A stretch of 64,000 nucleotides of DNA from Thiodiazotropha sp040791665. Its GTDB lineage: Bacteria; Pseudomonadota; Gammaproteobacteria; Chromatiales; Chromatiaceae. Of this stretch, positions 50,967-60,810 are shown piece by piece. Below the pieces are notes generated by a model. That model had not been told where the DNA came from, ran no database searches, and saw only the letters and a list, made by a program, of their open reading frames with translations. The stretch lies in contig JBFNNX010000009.1 of the NCBI GenBank assembly GCA_040791665.1, positions 310,001-374,000 of the forward strand, given 5' to 3'. How positions within the stretch are numbered: the first letter of the stretch is position 1; the number at the start of each line of letters is the position of its first letter. The position numbers and the translations under genes were made by a program.

Positions 50967-52696
50967 TATATCAAGCTTTCAGACGATGGGAAAACATAGG
51001 TCGGGTAGGATTTGTGATGATCACGTTGATCCTGTTGTCGATTCAATACCCCGCCACAGCCAATCCGTTTCCAGGCAACTCTCCATGGCAGGGGATGCCA
51101 CCAGGGCAGTGGAACTTCGCACCGCCCGATCGACGGCAAACCGGCACCCCCTCACAGAATCAGCCGGCTACTACGGCCCAATCACCCTATGCGGGCTGGC
51201 CTGGCCGCCAATATCCCGGATATTCCCCACAAAACTACTATTCAACGCAGACCCAGGCGCCTCAGATTGAAACCAATCTTTCGGTACAAAGCCCCTATGT
51301 GCAACAAAACGTAATTCTCAAAATCAGTGTCATCAGTCAAAATAACCTGCGCACCGCGACGCCGCACATTCCGCCGAGTGACCACTTCATCCTGCAGCAG
51401 CTTGAGGGTCCTGTCACCTACTCCCGCACCCGCAACGGTAAAAGACAGATCGTAAACGATTTCTATTTCACGCTGACCCCGCTTAAGGCAGGTCTGTATC
51501 GGCTTCCCAAACTGAGCATCACTGGAGAGGAGGAGCAACTAACCACATACAGCCGGGGCAACAGGCCATTCAATCTATCGATTAACAGCCCGCCACAACT
51601 GGAGATCAGAGAGACAAACCCAGACAGCTCCCCCTGGTTGCCCGTGGAACAGCTTGATCTGAAAATCAGTCTGCCTGAAAAACTCAAAGCTGCTGCCGGC
51701 AGGCCCTTCACCGTGGCCGCCGAAATCAACGCCATCGGTATTGCTGGTGAACAACTACCCACTCTTGAACAGCAACTCAAAACGGATGCGTTTCGCGTCT
51801 ATCGGGAACAGAGCCGGGTTGAGACAACCCTGAATAAGAGCAGCAATAAACTCATCAGCCGCCGATTGGAGACATTTACCCTGGTACCCCAATATGGTGG
51901 TGATCTGAAATTACCCCAATTGAGTGTGAACTGGTGGAATACACGCATACATGTACCGCAACGCGCCTCTATCCCTCTGCAGCCGATGGCTGTAAGCGGC
52001 ACCCGTAAATCGACCGGCTTTTTCAGTGCCGACGAAAAGAGCACTCTGTTCCATGCCGGCGCCTCCTCCGCATTTTGGATTCCTCTCTCTGTGGTATTCG
52101 GTATTATTTTCGGTTACTGGCTTGCCGTTTGGATCTCCCACCGCAGAAAGGGAGAAAAGCAACACTCGCCATTGGCGCCATTGGTCGCATTTCTACAACG
52201 CCCAATGCACCAGATGGCGCCTGCCTTTTCACCACTCAAGGCAAAGCTCCGCACCACCACCGCCGTTCTCAACCCCGCTGCCCATTGGCAGCGATGGCGC
52301 CGCAACCTGGTAGGCATGTTGCCTCTATCAGTGCGCTTCTACTTCTGTGTCCGCTTCGTGGATGAAGAGACGGACCCGGAAATATGGGGTTACACCCTGA
52401 GGTTTCTCGCCAATAAGCATCTCAGTCTGCCGCCCAATGTACCCTTCAGTGTCATCGGCAAGCATATCATCGACTTCCACCCCAAGGCGCAGGAAGAGAA
52501 GATCCATACCCTCATACACGAGCTGGAACAGACGATCTATGGTCACAGCAAACTTGATTTCGATCGCTGGAAAGAGGCCTTCAAACACGAAATTCGGCCC
52601 AGTCTGAGACTCTGGCGCCGCCGACACGGTTTAAACAGAACAACATCCGGATCACTACTGCCGAACCTCAATCCGGACAAGGCCGCCAGTGGCTGA
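50963..52696 (+). CDS. batD: BatD-family protein
   Basis: 577 residues: signal peptide, a Pro/Gln/Tyr-rich linker (about 35-95), immunoglobulin-like beta domains of the BatD/oxygen-tolerance family ('LSVQSPYVQQNVILKISVIS', 'PLKAGLYRLPKLSITGEE'), and a membrane helix near residue 370 ('IPLSVVFGIIFGYWLAVWI'). A cytoplasmic C-terminal domain follows. GTG 50963 overlaps the batC stop as GTGA; a TTG one codon earlier is possible. Confidence 0.88.
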   Translation: MIYQAFRRWENIGRVGFVMITLILLSIQYPATANPFPGNSPWQGMPPGQWNFAPPDRRQTGTPSQNQPATTAQSPYAGWPGRQYPGYSPQNYYSTQTQAPQIETNLSVQSPYVQQNVILKISVISQNNLRTATPHIPPSDHFILQQLEGPVTYSRTRNGKRQIVNDFYFTLTPLKAGLYRLPKLSITGEEEQLTTYSRGNRPFNLSINSPPQLEIRETNPDSSPWLPVEQLDLKISLPEKLKAAAGRPFTVAAEINAIGIAGEQLPTLEQQLKTDAFRVYREQSRVETTLNKSSNKLISRRLETFTLVPQYGGDLKLPQLSVNWWNTRIHVPQRASIPLQPMAVSGTRKSTGFFSADEKSTLFHAGASSAFWIPLSVVFGIIFGYWLAVWISHRRKGEKQHSPLAPLVAFLQRPMHQMAPAFSPLKAKLRTTTAVLNPAAHWQRWRRNLVGMLPLSVRFYFCVRFVDEETDPEIWGYTLRFLANKHLSLPPNVPFSVIGKHIIDFHPKAQEEKIHTLIHELEQTIYGHSKLDFDRWKEAFKHEIRPSLRLWRRRHGLNRTTSGSLLPNLNPDKAASG

Positions 52697-52718
52697 ATCC
52701 CGGCAGAGCTGGCCCTGG

Positions 52719-54965
52719 CTATTCACGGGCTAATAGGGACACCAGTTGGGTATGCCCCTGCTGCGCCGCCAGTTCAGTGCTTGTCTCTCCATCGTGGCTG
52801 ATCAGCGATATATCGGCACCGTGGTGGATCAGAAGTCGCGCGATCTCGATGTGACCCTCGAGGGAGGCAAACATGAGTGGGGACCAGCCGTCACGGTTTT
52901 TCCAATCAGGATCCACACCTTGTATCAACAGCAACTCGGCAACTTGTATATGTCCATTCCAGGCAGCCGCCATCAAGGGAGTATTTCCATCCAGATCGGC
53001 CAAATTCACTTTTGCCCCATTCTTCAAGAGAACGCCGACAATGTCACGATGGCCTCTCACGGCAGCATAAAACAGGGCTGTCCACCCCTCCTGACTCTGC
53101 CGGTTTATTTGCGGTGTTTTGCTGATCAATAGCTCGACGATATCCAGACGCCCCGCCCAGGACGCTTTCATGAGGGCGGTCTCGCCACTGTTGCTGACAC
53201 TATCGACGGCAGCACCTCTATCCAGAAGCATTTGGACTTCATGTCGCTTGCCCTCGGCAACTGCGGTTATCAAATCATCGCTTGTGGAGCGATCGACAGC
53301 GCGTGATCCGATTCTCTGTTCTGGTTTTGTTACCGATATCCCGCCGCTTCTCTCTTCAAACGCGGCAAGGTGTGCATCATCCCTCAACGCTCTGTTCAAG
53401 GTCGCTTTCACTGGCGTCTCGTCAACCCGAGAGACGCTTATCGAAGATTCGGCTTCGGCTTGCACCGACTGAATCGCTTCCTCATGTTCCGGGGCTGTAT
53501 GCACTAGTCCATCTTCCACATGGCTCGGCATTGTTGGCGACCGGCTTTCATTCCTGCCGTCTGTTTCGTTCATAACCGGCTTTTCCACTGCCAAATCGAT
53601 TCGTGAATCTATGACGACTTCCGCACTCCTCTCCTGTCGCGCCGCTTCATCCTTGATCTTCGATGTGGGCTGATTCATTTCGACCGGGCCAACCACTTCG
53701 CTCACCCCGGCATACTCATTGCTGTCGGGGAGCAATGGGCCGTGACGATCGGCAGCAAGGGCTTGTTTATCGGTTTGCTCGATATCCACTGTCAAGCGGG
53801 AAGCGTCATCCCCCTGATCGATGATCGAATGGATCTCCTCCGGGGATTTGGGTTTGACAATATCCGTGATAACCATTCGTTGTGCAGCTTCGGAAGATAG
53901 AGCCGTAATAGCGTCTTCTTTTCCGGTCTCCTGAGCATTGGAGATGTCAACCTGAGGCGATGGCGTACGCGTCACCAGCGGACTCTCTTCCAGCCAAAAC
54001 ACCCATATTCCAACGATGATAGGCAAAGCCAGCAGTCCATCCCTCAGCCATTGCATAACAGGACCGAACTTCATCGAAGACCGAGATACTACCGGCATCG
54101 CAGAAACAGCTGACCGAGGTAACGGTACGGTGTCGCCCCCGAACTGGATGCTTGTATCTTCATCCAGTAATATGAATCTGGAGACCTCTTCGACGACTTC
54201 CATGGTAACCTGTCGTTTTCCCAGATTGGCGGTGCAAAACAGGCATAGATCGCAAATATGATTAACGACCCGCGGAACACCTTCGGATAGCGCGTAGATG
54301 GATTTCAGAGCCTGACTATCGAACAGGGGTGGGGTTTCGTGTCCGGCGATTTTCAGACAATGGGCAATCGCGGTACACATAGCCTGATGATCGAACGGCT
54401 CCAGGGTAAAATGATCGCTCCAAGGGGGAGCGAAAAGCACATGTCCCAGATCATCGATCTTATGCACCAGTTGTGGGAGTCCGGCCAAAATCAAAGTAGA
54501 GGAGGCGCCTTGAATTCGGTTTGAGGCATGCCAATCGAGAAGTTCCTCCAACGTATCTTCAGCGAGATGATCAGCCTCATCGAGAATTATCACAGGATGC
54601 ACACCCTTGTCTTCAAGGGCTGTCATTCTGTTCCTGATTTGCACGGCATATCCATCGCACTGTGCGCTCCTTGCCGGGATGCCAAACGCATCTCCGATCA
54701 GCATCAGCAAATCGTCAGCCTGCAATTGCGCCCTATCGACGAACACCCAATGAATGTTATCGACATCAGTAACCAATAGATGCTTGAGGAACGCCGTCTT
54801 ACCCGTACCTGGCGCACCGCTAAGCAACAACACAGGCGCCCGCTGCCGGATGGCGGCGTAAATACGGTCACGGGAGTGTCGTACCGGCAGTGTCAGGTAG
54901 TAAAATGCCGGATCCGGTGTGATATTGAACGGCCGCCGACTCAGTTTGAAGTATTCCTGATACAT
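52719..54965 (-). CDS. ExeA-type AAA ATPase fused to ankyrin repeats
   Basis: 748 residues. The N-terminus is typical of ExeA/GspA ATPases ('YFKLSRRPFNITPDPAFYYL'), with Walker A 'LSGAPGTGKTAF' (50-59) and Walker B 'VIILDEADHL'. A membrane helix is at about 309-325, a charged disordered region at 330-570, then five to six ankyrin repeats (about 575-748, for example 'GWTALFYAAVRGHRDIVGVL'). ExeA partners insert secretins through peptidoglycan, usually with a peptidoglycan-binding C-terminus; here ankyrins take that place. No secretin gene is adjacent. Confidence 0.88.
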   Translation of the reverse strand: MYQEYFKLSRRPFNITPDPAFYYLTLPVRHSRDRIYAAIRQRAPVLLLSGAPGTGKTAFLKHLLVTDVDNIHWVFVDRAQLQADDLLMLIGDAFGIPARSAQCDGYAVQIRNRMTALEDKGVHPVIILDEADHLAEDTLEELLDWHASNRIQGASSTLILAGLPQLVHKIDDLGHVLFAPPWSDHFTLEPFDHQAMCTAIAHCLKIAGHETPPLFDSQALKSIYALSEGVPRVVNHICDLCLFCTANLGKRQVTMEVVEEVSRFILLDEDTSIQFGGDTVPLPRSAVSAMPVVSRSSMKFGPVMQWLRDGLLALPIIVGIWVFWLEESPLVTRTPSPQVDISNAQETGKEDAITALSSEAAQRMVITDIVKPKSPEEIHSIIDQGDDASRLTVDIEQTDKQALAADRHGPLLPDSNEYAGVSEVVGPVEMNQPTSKIKDEAARQERSAEVVIDSRIDLAVEKPVMNETDGRNESRSPTMPSHVEDGLVHTAPEHEEAIQSVQAEAESSISVSRVDETPVKATLNRALRDDAHLAAFEERSGGISVTKPEQRIGSRAVDRSTSDDLITAVAEGKRHEVQMLLDRGAAVDSVSNSGETALMKASWAGRLDIVELLISKTPQINRQSQEGWTALFYAAVRGHRDIVGVLLKNGAKVNLADLDGNTPLMAAAWNGHIQVAELLLIQGVDPDWKNRDGWSPLMFASLEGHIEIARLLIHHGADISLISHDGETSTELAAQQGHTQLVSLLARE

Positions 54966-55032
54966 CTGAAGCAGATATACAGCCTAAAAAATTACCGAGC
55001 AAGAACTCATGGCATGACACTCCGTATACGCT

Positions 55033-55539
55033 CTAGTTTTCTATAATGACTTCCACCCGTCTGTTTCGCTTGCGCCCTTGTGGGTTATCGGATCCGTCGG
55101 AATTGGTATTGGGAGCAATGGGCCTGTCTTTACCGAACCAGGCAACCTCGAGTCGTTCTTTGAGTACGCCACTGAACACCAGAGCGCGCGCCACACTCTG
55201 CGCACGGCGTTTTGACAGTACAAGATTGAAATCCTTTCCACCGATGGCATCGGCGTGGCCTTCTACAGCGATAGTTCTCGATGCGTATTGGGTGTCGTTT
55301 ATCACATCCGCAATCTTGTGCAACTTAGCCTTGGCTTCCGGTTTCAATCGATCACTGTTGTACTCGAACAGCAATACTTCAGGAAATATGATCTCTACGC
55401 CCCGGTCGATCTGCTTAACTTCTACTTCGAATTCCTGAATCTCCTTTACCAGGTGTTGATTATTCAGGTTTGTACAGCCTGACAGCAGCAGAAGGCCGCA
55501 GCATAGAAAAACTGTTTTTCTGCTCTTATTCATATGCAA
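55033..55539 (-). CDS. OmpA-family lipoprotein
   Basis: 168 residues: lipobox 'LLLLSGC' with Cys22, then an OmpA-like peptidoglycan-binding domain ('LFEYNSDRLKPEAKAKLHKI', 'VEGHADAIGGKDFNLVLSKR', 'NPQGRKRNRRVEVII'). It anchors the outer membrane to the wall. It lies 67 bp upstream of, and co-directional with, the ExeA-like gene. A second Met at codon 3 is an equally good start. Confidence 0.88.
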   Translation of the reverse strand: MHMNKSRKTVFLCCGLLLLSGCTNLNNQHLVKEIQEFEVEVKQIDRGVEIIFPEVLLFEYNSDRLKPEAKAKLHKIADVINDTQYASRTIAVEGHADAIGGKDFNLVLSKRRAQSVARALVFSGVLKERLEVAWFGKDRPIAPNTNSDGSDNPQGRKRNRRVEVIIEN

Positions 55540-56279
55540 TCCCTACAGATACGATCATGGCAGTTGCATAAACTTATAATCCGATCATTCATCCCACCAC
55601 ACAATAATAGACGCTAATAAACAATATTATTAGCGCTTCCACCCTGCTTGACCACAGCAGACACTCAGCAACAATCGAATCTTGAATTTTTGTAAATTAA
55701 TCAGGTCGAACACTTGCTGTTCAGGCAAGTATATGCATCACGCGCCTTGGATACACCAGATACAAAAACATATAAATCCATGAGTTCTCACAGACCGGTT
55801 TCCTTAGCAAATTACATCTTCCATATAACTTATAACTCACATCATCCGTCTTCATGGATTGCGCCTCAATACACGTAGGTAAATATCGCTTAAAACGGGA
55901 GTTCGATTACAGCTGTTCGAATGGCGAATTCGTCTTAAACATCGATGGCCATCAATAAAAACAAGGCAAAAGACAAGTGGCAAAATGCGAATATTATTGG
56001 GTTTAGCGCTTTATATTCGGTTTTAAAAAACAACAAGCATTATTTTTTTGTTCCCGTGATTTTCATGCGGCCAAACAGGAACCGTCAATTACCATCGCTT
56101 TTTTTGTAATTCGATCGACGAAAACAGGCACCAAGTTTCAAGTATAATTTCACAAAGGCGTTTGCCCGCCATGAAGCAGCAAACGGATACCGTTCAGTGA
56201 GAGTGACAAGAGGTAACCTGTCGGCGCGATAACACCACTAGGCGCTAAAGCGCTCCAAGGGCTGTATAATCAACCTGCT
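55540..56279. other. 740-bp AT-rich gap
   Basis: No ORF or RNA gene is recognisable. It has an inverted repeat CGCTAATAA/TTATTAGCG (55612-55620 and 55627-55635). TATAAT at 56265-56270 lies only 9 bp before the ygiQ ATG, and another TATAAT is at 56143-56148. It probably contains promoters for both flanking genes. Confidence 0.45.
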
Positions 56280-58403
56280 ATGCCACAGCCCAAAAACATC
56301 TTCTCTTATCGCCCCTACTGGGCCGTCCGCTTCGGCACCGCTCCCGTGCTGCCCACGAGCAGGGCGGAGATGGATGATCTCGGCTGGGACAGTTGCGATA
56401 TCATCATCGTCACCGGCGACGCCTATGTGGATCACCCCAGCTTCGGTATGGCCCTGGTGGGACGCCTGCTTGAGGCGCAGGGATTTCGTGTCGGCATCAT
56501 TGCCCAACCCGATTGGCAAGATGTGGAGGCCTTTCGCAGATTAGGAAGACCGAACCTCTTTTTCGGCATCACCGCCGGCAACATGGACTCCATGGTCAAC
56601 CGCTACACCGCCGACCGGCGTATCCGTAGCGATGACGCCTATACGCCCAACGGGGAAGCGGGCAAACGACCGGACCGTTCGGTAATCGTCTATGCGCAAC
56701 GCGCCCGGGAGGCGTATAAGGGTGTGCCTGTGGTCATCGGCGGCATAGAGGCCAGTCTGCGCCGTATCGCCCACTACGACTACTGGTCGGACAAGGTCAG
56801 GCGATCGATTCTCCCCGACTCAAAGGCCGACCTGCTGCTGTACGGCAATGTCGAGCGGGCCGTGGTAGAACTCGCACACCGTCTGGCAGCGGGTGAAGGG
56901 ATCGATCAGATTCGGGACATCCGGGGCACTGCCTTCATGCACCAGGGAGCGTTGGAGGGATGGACCGAGATCGACTCCACTCAGCTTGACGAACCCGGTA
57001 TGAAAGTCGATCACACCGACCCCTATCGGGCCGAGCCGGACTGCCGCAAGACCGCAGTTATCACATCCCATACAAGACCGCGGCACCTACCGCGTGAACG
57101 TACCGTGATACGCCTCCCCTCCTACGATCAGGTTGTGGAGGATGAGGTCATCTACGCCCATGCCTCGCGGGTTTTCCATCTGGAGACCAATCCGGGCAAT
57201 GCACGCGCCCTGACCCAACAGCATGGAAAACGGGATGTCTGGCTCAATCCACCGCCGATCCCGCTCACCACAGAGGAGCTGGACAGGATTTATGAACTCC
57301 CCTATAGCCGCAGGCCCCATCCAAGCTATGGAGTGGCGCGCAATCCGGCCTGGGAGATGATCCGACATTCCGTCAACATCATGCGTGGCTGTTTCGGGGG
57401 CTGTACCTTTTGCTCCATCACCGAACATGAGGGGCGGATCATTCAGAGCCGATCAGAGGATTCGGTGATGCGCGAAGTGGAGACCATCCGCGACCAGGTC
57501 CCCGGATTCACCGGCAACATCTCGGATCTCGGCGGACCGACCGCCAATATGTACCGACTGGCCTGTAAAGACAAATCCATCGAGTCTGCCTGCCGGCGCC
57601 TCTCCTGTGTCTATCCCGATATCTGTGGCAATCTCGATACCAACCATCAACCACTGATCGATCTCTACCGACGAACCCGCAAACTCCCCGGGATCAAACG
57701 TATCTTCATCGCCTCCGGACTCCGTTACGACCTGGCGATTCGTTCTCCCGAGTATATCCGAGAGCTGGTCACCCATCACGTGGGGGGGTATTTGAAAATC
57801 GCCCCGGAACATACCGAAGCCTCTCCCTTGCGCATGATGATGAAACCGGGGATCGGGAGCTACGAGCGGTTTAAAAAACTGTTTGACAAATACTCAGACC
57901 AAGCCGGCAAGGAGCAATACCTGATTCCCTACTTCATCGCAGCCCACCCCGGCACCCGTGATCAAGACATGCTCGAGCTTGCCCTATGGTTGAAAGCCAA
58001 CAATTTTAGACCGGATCAGGTTCAAGCCTTTCTGCCCACTCCCCTGGCGATCGCCTCAGCCATGTACCACAGCGGTAAGAATCCACTACGAAAGCTCTCG
58101 CGACGCAGTGCAAACGTGAATGTGGTAAGGGGACTGAAACAGCGCCGGCTGCACAAGGCGTTTCTGCGTTATCACGACCCAAAAAACTGGCCTTTGATAC
58201 GTGATGCCCTGACCCGCATGGGACGCTACGACCTAATCGGTAATGGTAAGCGGCATCTCGTCCCCAAATGGCAGCCAAAACCGGAATATGGCGCATCGGA
58301 ACCTAAGCGACAAAACCGGCCGGGGCACGCAAACCGGTCAAGTGGCATGAAGGGCAAAAACAGAATTGTCGGCCAAAGAAAGACCCGACAAAGACGCAAT
58401 TAA
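56280..58403 (+). CDS. ygiQ: YgiQ-family radical SAM protein
   Basis: 707 residues. The N-terminal domain has 'DIIIVTGDAYVDHPSFGMAL' and 'PVVIGGIEASLRRIAHYDYW'. The radical SAM cluster motif is 'CFGGCTFC' (Cx3Cx2C) near residue 376, then the UPF0313/YgiQ C-terminal domain ('KIAPEHTE', 'QVQAFLPTPLAIASAMYHSG') and a basic tail. The reaction is unknown. A -10-like TATAAT unusually close to the ATG allows a very short leader. Confidence 0.93.
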   Translation: MPQPKNIFSYRPYWAVRFGTAPVLPTSRAEMDDLGWDSCDIIIVTGDAYVDHPSFGMALVGRLLEAQGFRVGIIAQPDWQDVEAFRRLGRPNLFFGITAGNMDSMVNRYTADRRIRSDDAYTPNGEAGKRPDRSVIVYAQRAREAYKGVPVVIGGIEASLRRIAHYDYWSDKVRRSILPDSKADLLLYGNVERAVVELAHRLAAGEGIDQIRDIRGTAFMHQGALEGWTEIDSTQLDEPGMKVDHTDPYRAEPDCRKTAVITSHTRPRHLPRERTVIRLPSYDQVVEDEVIYAHASRVFHLETNPGNARALTQQHGKRDVWLNPPPIPLTTEELDRIYELPYSRRPHPSYGVARNPAWEMIRHSVNIMRGCFGGCTFCSITEHEGRIIQSRSEDSVMREVETIRDQVPGFTGNISDLGGPTANMYRLACKDKSIESACRRLSCVYPDICGNLDTNHQPLIDLYRRTRKLPGIKRIFIASGLRYDLAIRSPEYIRELVTHHVGGYLKIAPEHTEASPLRMMMKPGIGSYERFKKLFDKYSDQAGKEQYLIPYFIAAHPGTRDQDMLELALWLKANNFRPDQVQAFLPTPLAIASAMYHSGKNPLRKLSRRSANVNVVRGLKQRRLHKAFLRYHDPKNWPLIRDALTRMGRYDLIGNGKRHLVPKWQPKPEYGASEPKRQNRPGHANRSSGMKGKNRIVGQRKTRQRRN

Positions 58404-58577
58404 AAACACAATAGCGTCAGACCCATGTAGAGATATGCGGTAACAAGCAAGTAGCGTTCAACAACTGTCTCATCGCCATGACCCAGCTCCGCCTCAGAGG
58501 GTTTCAATGTTATTTTTTATATATTTTACAATATGTTAGATACCCACTAACAGAGCAACAATTTACTCCATCACCGG

Positions 58578-58606
58578 CTTGAAAAAAGCGGCTGACAGGA
58601 CCATAT
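58578..58606 (+). promoter_or_regulatory. Sigma-32-like heat-shock promoter
   Basis: CTTGAAA (58578-58584), a 14-bp spacer, then GACCATAT (58599-58606), close to the CTTGAAA-N11-16-CCCCATNT heat-shock consensus. It is located 39 bp before the hsp20 start codon. Confidence 0.6.
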
Positions 58607-58644
58607 TCATAGTAGGGACGGGTAGTTTTTTAAGGAGGTAAATC

Positions 58645-59088
58645 ATGAACATCACACGTTATGACCCATGGCGCACAATGGAAGACTGGCGCCAGGAATT
58701 AGACCGTGCGTTCCACCCGCTCCTGCAACGAGATGACGATACCTCTCGCGTAGTAGGAGGCGATTGGGCACCCGCGGTTGATATCAAGGAAGAGGACAAC
58801 AGGTATGTCATTCGAGCCGATATTCCGGGCGTTAAACCGGAAGATATCGAGGTCACCATGGAGAATGGTGTCTTGACGATCCGCGGCGAGCGTAAGTTTG
58901 AAGAGACCGAAGAGCGAGAGAACTTCAGACGTATCGAACGCTCCCATGGTATCTTCTATCGTCGTTTCTCACTGCCGGATAACACCGATGCAGAGGCTGT
59001 TGAGGCAAGCGGCAAGGATGGTGTGATCGAGGTCATCATCCCGAAAACCCAGGAAAAACAGCCAAAACGTATCGAGGTGAGTCATTAA
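58645..59088 (+). CDS. Small heat-shock protein, Hsp20/alpha-crystallin
   Basis: A 147-residue ATP-independent holdase. The alpha-crystallin domain spans about 40-140 ('WAPAVDIKEEDNRYVIRADI', 'GVLTIRGERKFEETEE', 'YRRFSLPDNTDAEAVEAS', 'GVIEVIIPKT'), followed by a short tail. AAGGAGG at 58632 gives a strong ribosome site. A heat-shock promoter precedes and a terminator follows, so it is a single-gene unit. Confidence 0.95.
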   Translation: MNITRYDPWRTMEDWRQELDRAFHPLLQRDDDTSRVVGGDWAPAVDIKEEDNRYVIRADIPGVKPEDIEVTMENGVLTIRGERKFEETEERENFRRIERSHGIFYRRFSLPDNTDAEAVEASGKDGVIEVIIPKTQEKQPKRIEVSH

Positions 59089-59126
59089 GGCATTGAGTCT
59101 TTGTAAACGGCGCAGTTAATCTAATA

Positions 59127-59153
59127 CCCTCTCTCAACAGAGAGGGTTTTTTT
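59127..59153 (+). terminator. Rho-independent terminator of hsp20
   Basis: CCCTCTCT-caac-AGAGAGGG (59127-59146) followed by seven T residues. Confidence 0.92.
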
Positions 59154-59216
59154 ATAGCCTGTAACAAGTGCTATCCACGGATACGGTGGTTATTAGGATG
59201 GCCGGGACGGCAAAGG

Positions 59217-59837
59217 TCAGAAACTGAAGATCAAACCTAGATTGGTTTCGAACTGCGGAAAGGCATCACCCTCGATCTGCAGATTACAGCCGGGATCGCA
59301 GAACAGGCTCTCGTTGGAGTCGATCAAAGTACTGTAGCCGCGCATCTCGAAACGGATGCCAAGCCGTTCAGTGGGATACCATTTCAAGCCGCCGCCAACA
59401 CTGAGAGAGAAACGGGTTTCGTCATCATAACCCCTGTGAGAGGGATTCATGAAGGTCATCCCGAGGCCACCGGTGATATAGGGGGTGATCTTCTCCTCGT
59501 AATAGTCAAGGGAATAGACATCCACCGTACCACCCAGGTGTACATAGTGGATATCCAGACCGAAGGCGTTATCCGGATCGGTCGTGTCAGCCAGTGACGA
59601 ATCCTGGTGGCTGTAGAGAAATTCGTAACGGGTTGAATCGGAGGCAGCCCGACTGATGGTAAAACCCCAATCTGTGGTGTTATCGATATCCAGCCGGTTG
59701 TTGTGATTGTCGAGTTCAAAGGATCCGCCAAAGCGGTGTCCGGTGAAGGGTGTGAACTCAAGACCACCGGCGGCCAGCAGACTCGAAGGACTGGCGACCA
59801 ACAGCAACCAAACTGTTAAAAATGAGACTCTGTACAT
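59217..59837 (-). CDS. Outer-membrane beta-barrel protein
   Basis: About 206 residues: signal peptide ('FLTVWLLLVASPSSLLAAGG') and an eight-strand-type barrel of OmpW/OmpX-like size with alternating aromatic strands ('YITGGLGMTFMNPSHRGYDD', 'FSLSVGGGLKWYPTERLGIR') and a terminal Phe ('LGLIFSF'). It has 'FCDPGC', two cysteines possibly disulfide-linked in a loop. ATG 59837 is preferred; an in-frame GTG at 59864 would add nine residues. Confidence 0.82.
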   Translation of the reverse strand: MYRVSFLTVWLLLVASPSSLLAAGGLEFTPFTGHRFGGSFELDNHNNRLDIDNTTDWGFTISRAASDSTRYEFLYSHQDSSLADTTDPDNAFGLDIHYVHLGGTVDVYSLDYYEEKITPYITGGLGMTFMNPSHRGYDDETRFSLSVGGGLKWYPTERLGIRFEMRGYSTLIDSNESLFCDPGCNLQIEGDAFPQFETNLGLIFSF

Positions 59838-59916
59838 GGTGACAAGATTAAATAGACGTTTCACACAGGTAATTATTGTTAAGAAACGTGAAAATTACCT
59901 GGTATCACATCACAAG

Positions 59917-60759
59917 TTAGCCGCCTGAAATCTTAAGTGCTTGTTTATATAGTATATTTTTTTTAATGCCTGATACCCTGGACGCTAATGAGACGGCCTG
60001 TTTGAGAGGTAGTTCCTCCATCAGTGTGATCAGCATTTGCTCAATATCGATCTCAATACGTTCCCCGGCCTCGCCTGTGGCGCCCCTGATCAGGATGACA
60101 AATTCCCCTTTATGCTGATCCCTATCCTGCTGCAGCCGCTCCGAAAGACTCTCCAGACTGCCCCTGAGAATGGTTTCATGCAGTTTGGTCAATTCCCGGG
60201 CAATGACCCCTTCCCTGCCGGTTCCGAACACCTCGCACATCGCGGCGACTGAATCAACCACACGGTGACTCGATTCGTAAAACACCAGGGTGGAAACCTC
60301 GTCCGCAAAGGTTTGCAGCCAAGCGAGCCTTTGGCGGGTCTGTCGTGGTGGAAAACCGAGAAACATAAACCGGTCGGTGGGAAGACCGGAGGCCGAGAGT
60401 GCACAGATCAGCGCACTTGCGCCCGGAACCGGAACGACACGACCGCCCCGCTGTATCAGTTCCCTGACCAATGGGAAGCCGGGATCACTGATCAACGGTG
60501 TACCCGCATCGGAGACCAGGGCAATCGACTGACCGGCATCGAGAATCTGTAACATCATCTCCAGCTTGGCGTGTTCATTGTATTGATGAAAGGCGCGTAG
60601 CGGCGTATTGATGCCGTAGTGCTTCAGCAACGGCCGCGTATGTCGTGTATCCTCTGCGGCAATGACATCGACTTGCTTGAGCGTTTCCAGCGCACGCTGT
60701 GAAATATCCTCAATATTGCCGATTGGTGTGGCAACAACGTAAAGTACGCCCTTTGACAC
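59917..60759 (-). CDS. rsmI: 16S rRNA (cytidine1402-2'-O)-methyltransferase
   Basis: 280 residues of the tetrapyrrole-methylase fold: 'LYVVATPIGNIEDISQRALE', 'AAEDTRHTRPLLKHYGI' and 'ALVSDAGTPLISDPGFPLV', with 'VPVPGASALICALSASGLPT'. GTG 60759 has AGGA 7 nt upstream and fits the family start; the upstream frame has no homology. It is divergent from lpoA, as in E. coli yraL/yraM. Confidence 0.95.
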   Translation of the reverse strand: MSKGVLYVVATPIGNIEDISQRALETLKQVDVIAAEDTRHTRPLLKHYGINTPLRAFHQYNEHAKLEMMLQILDAGQSIALVSDAGTPLISDPGFPLVRELIQRGGRVVPVPGASALICALSASGLPTDRFMFLGFPPRQTRQRLAWLQTFADEVSTLVFYESSHRVVDSVAAMCEVFGTGREGVIARELTKLHETILRGSLESLSERLQQDRDQHKGEFVILIRGATGEAGERIEIDIEQMLITLMEELPLKQAVSLASRVSGIKKNILYKQALKISGG

Positions 60760-60810
60760 AACTGTTCCTGATGTAGAATGGACACACCATCCTGCCACAG
60801 ATATCAAACC

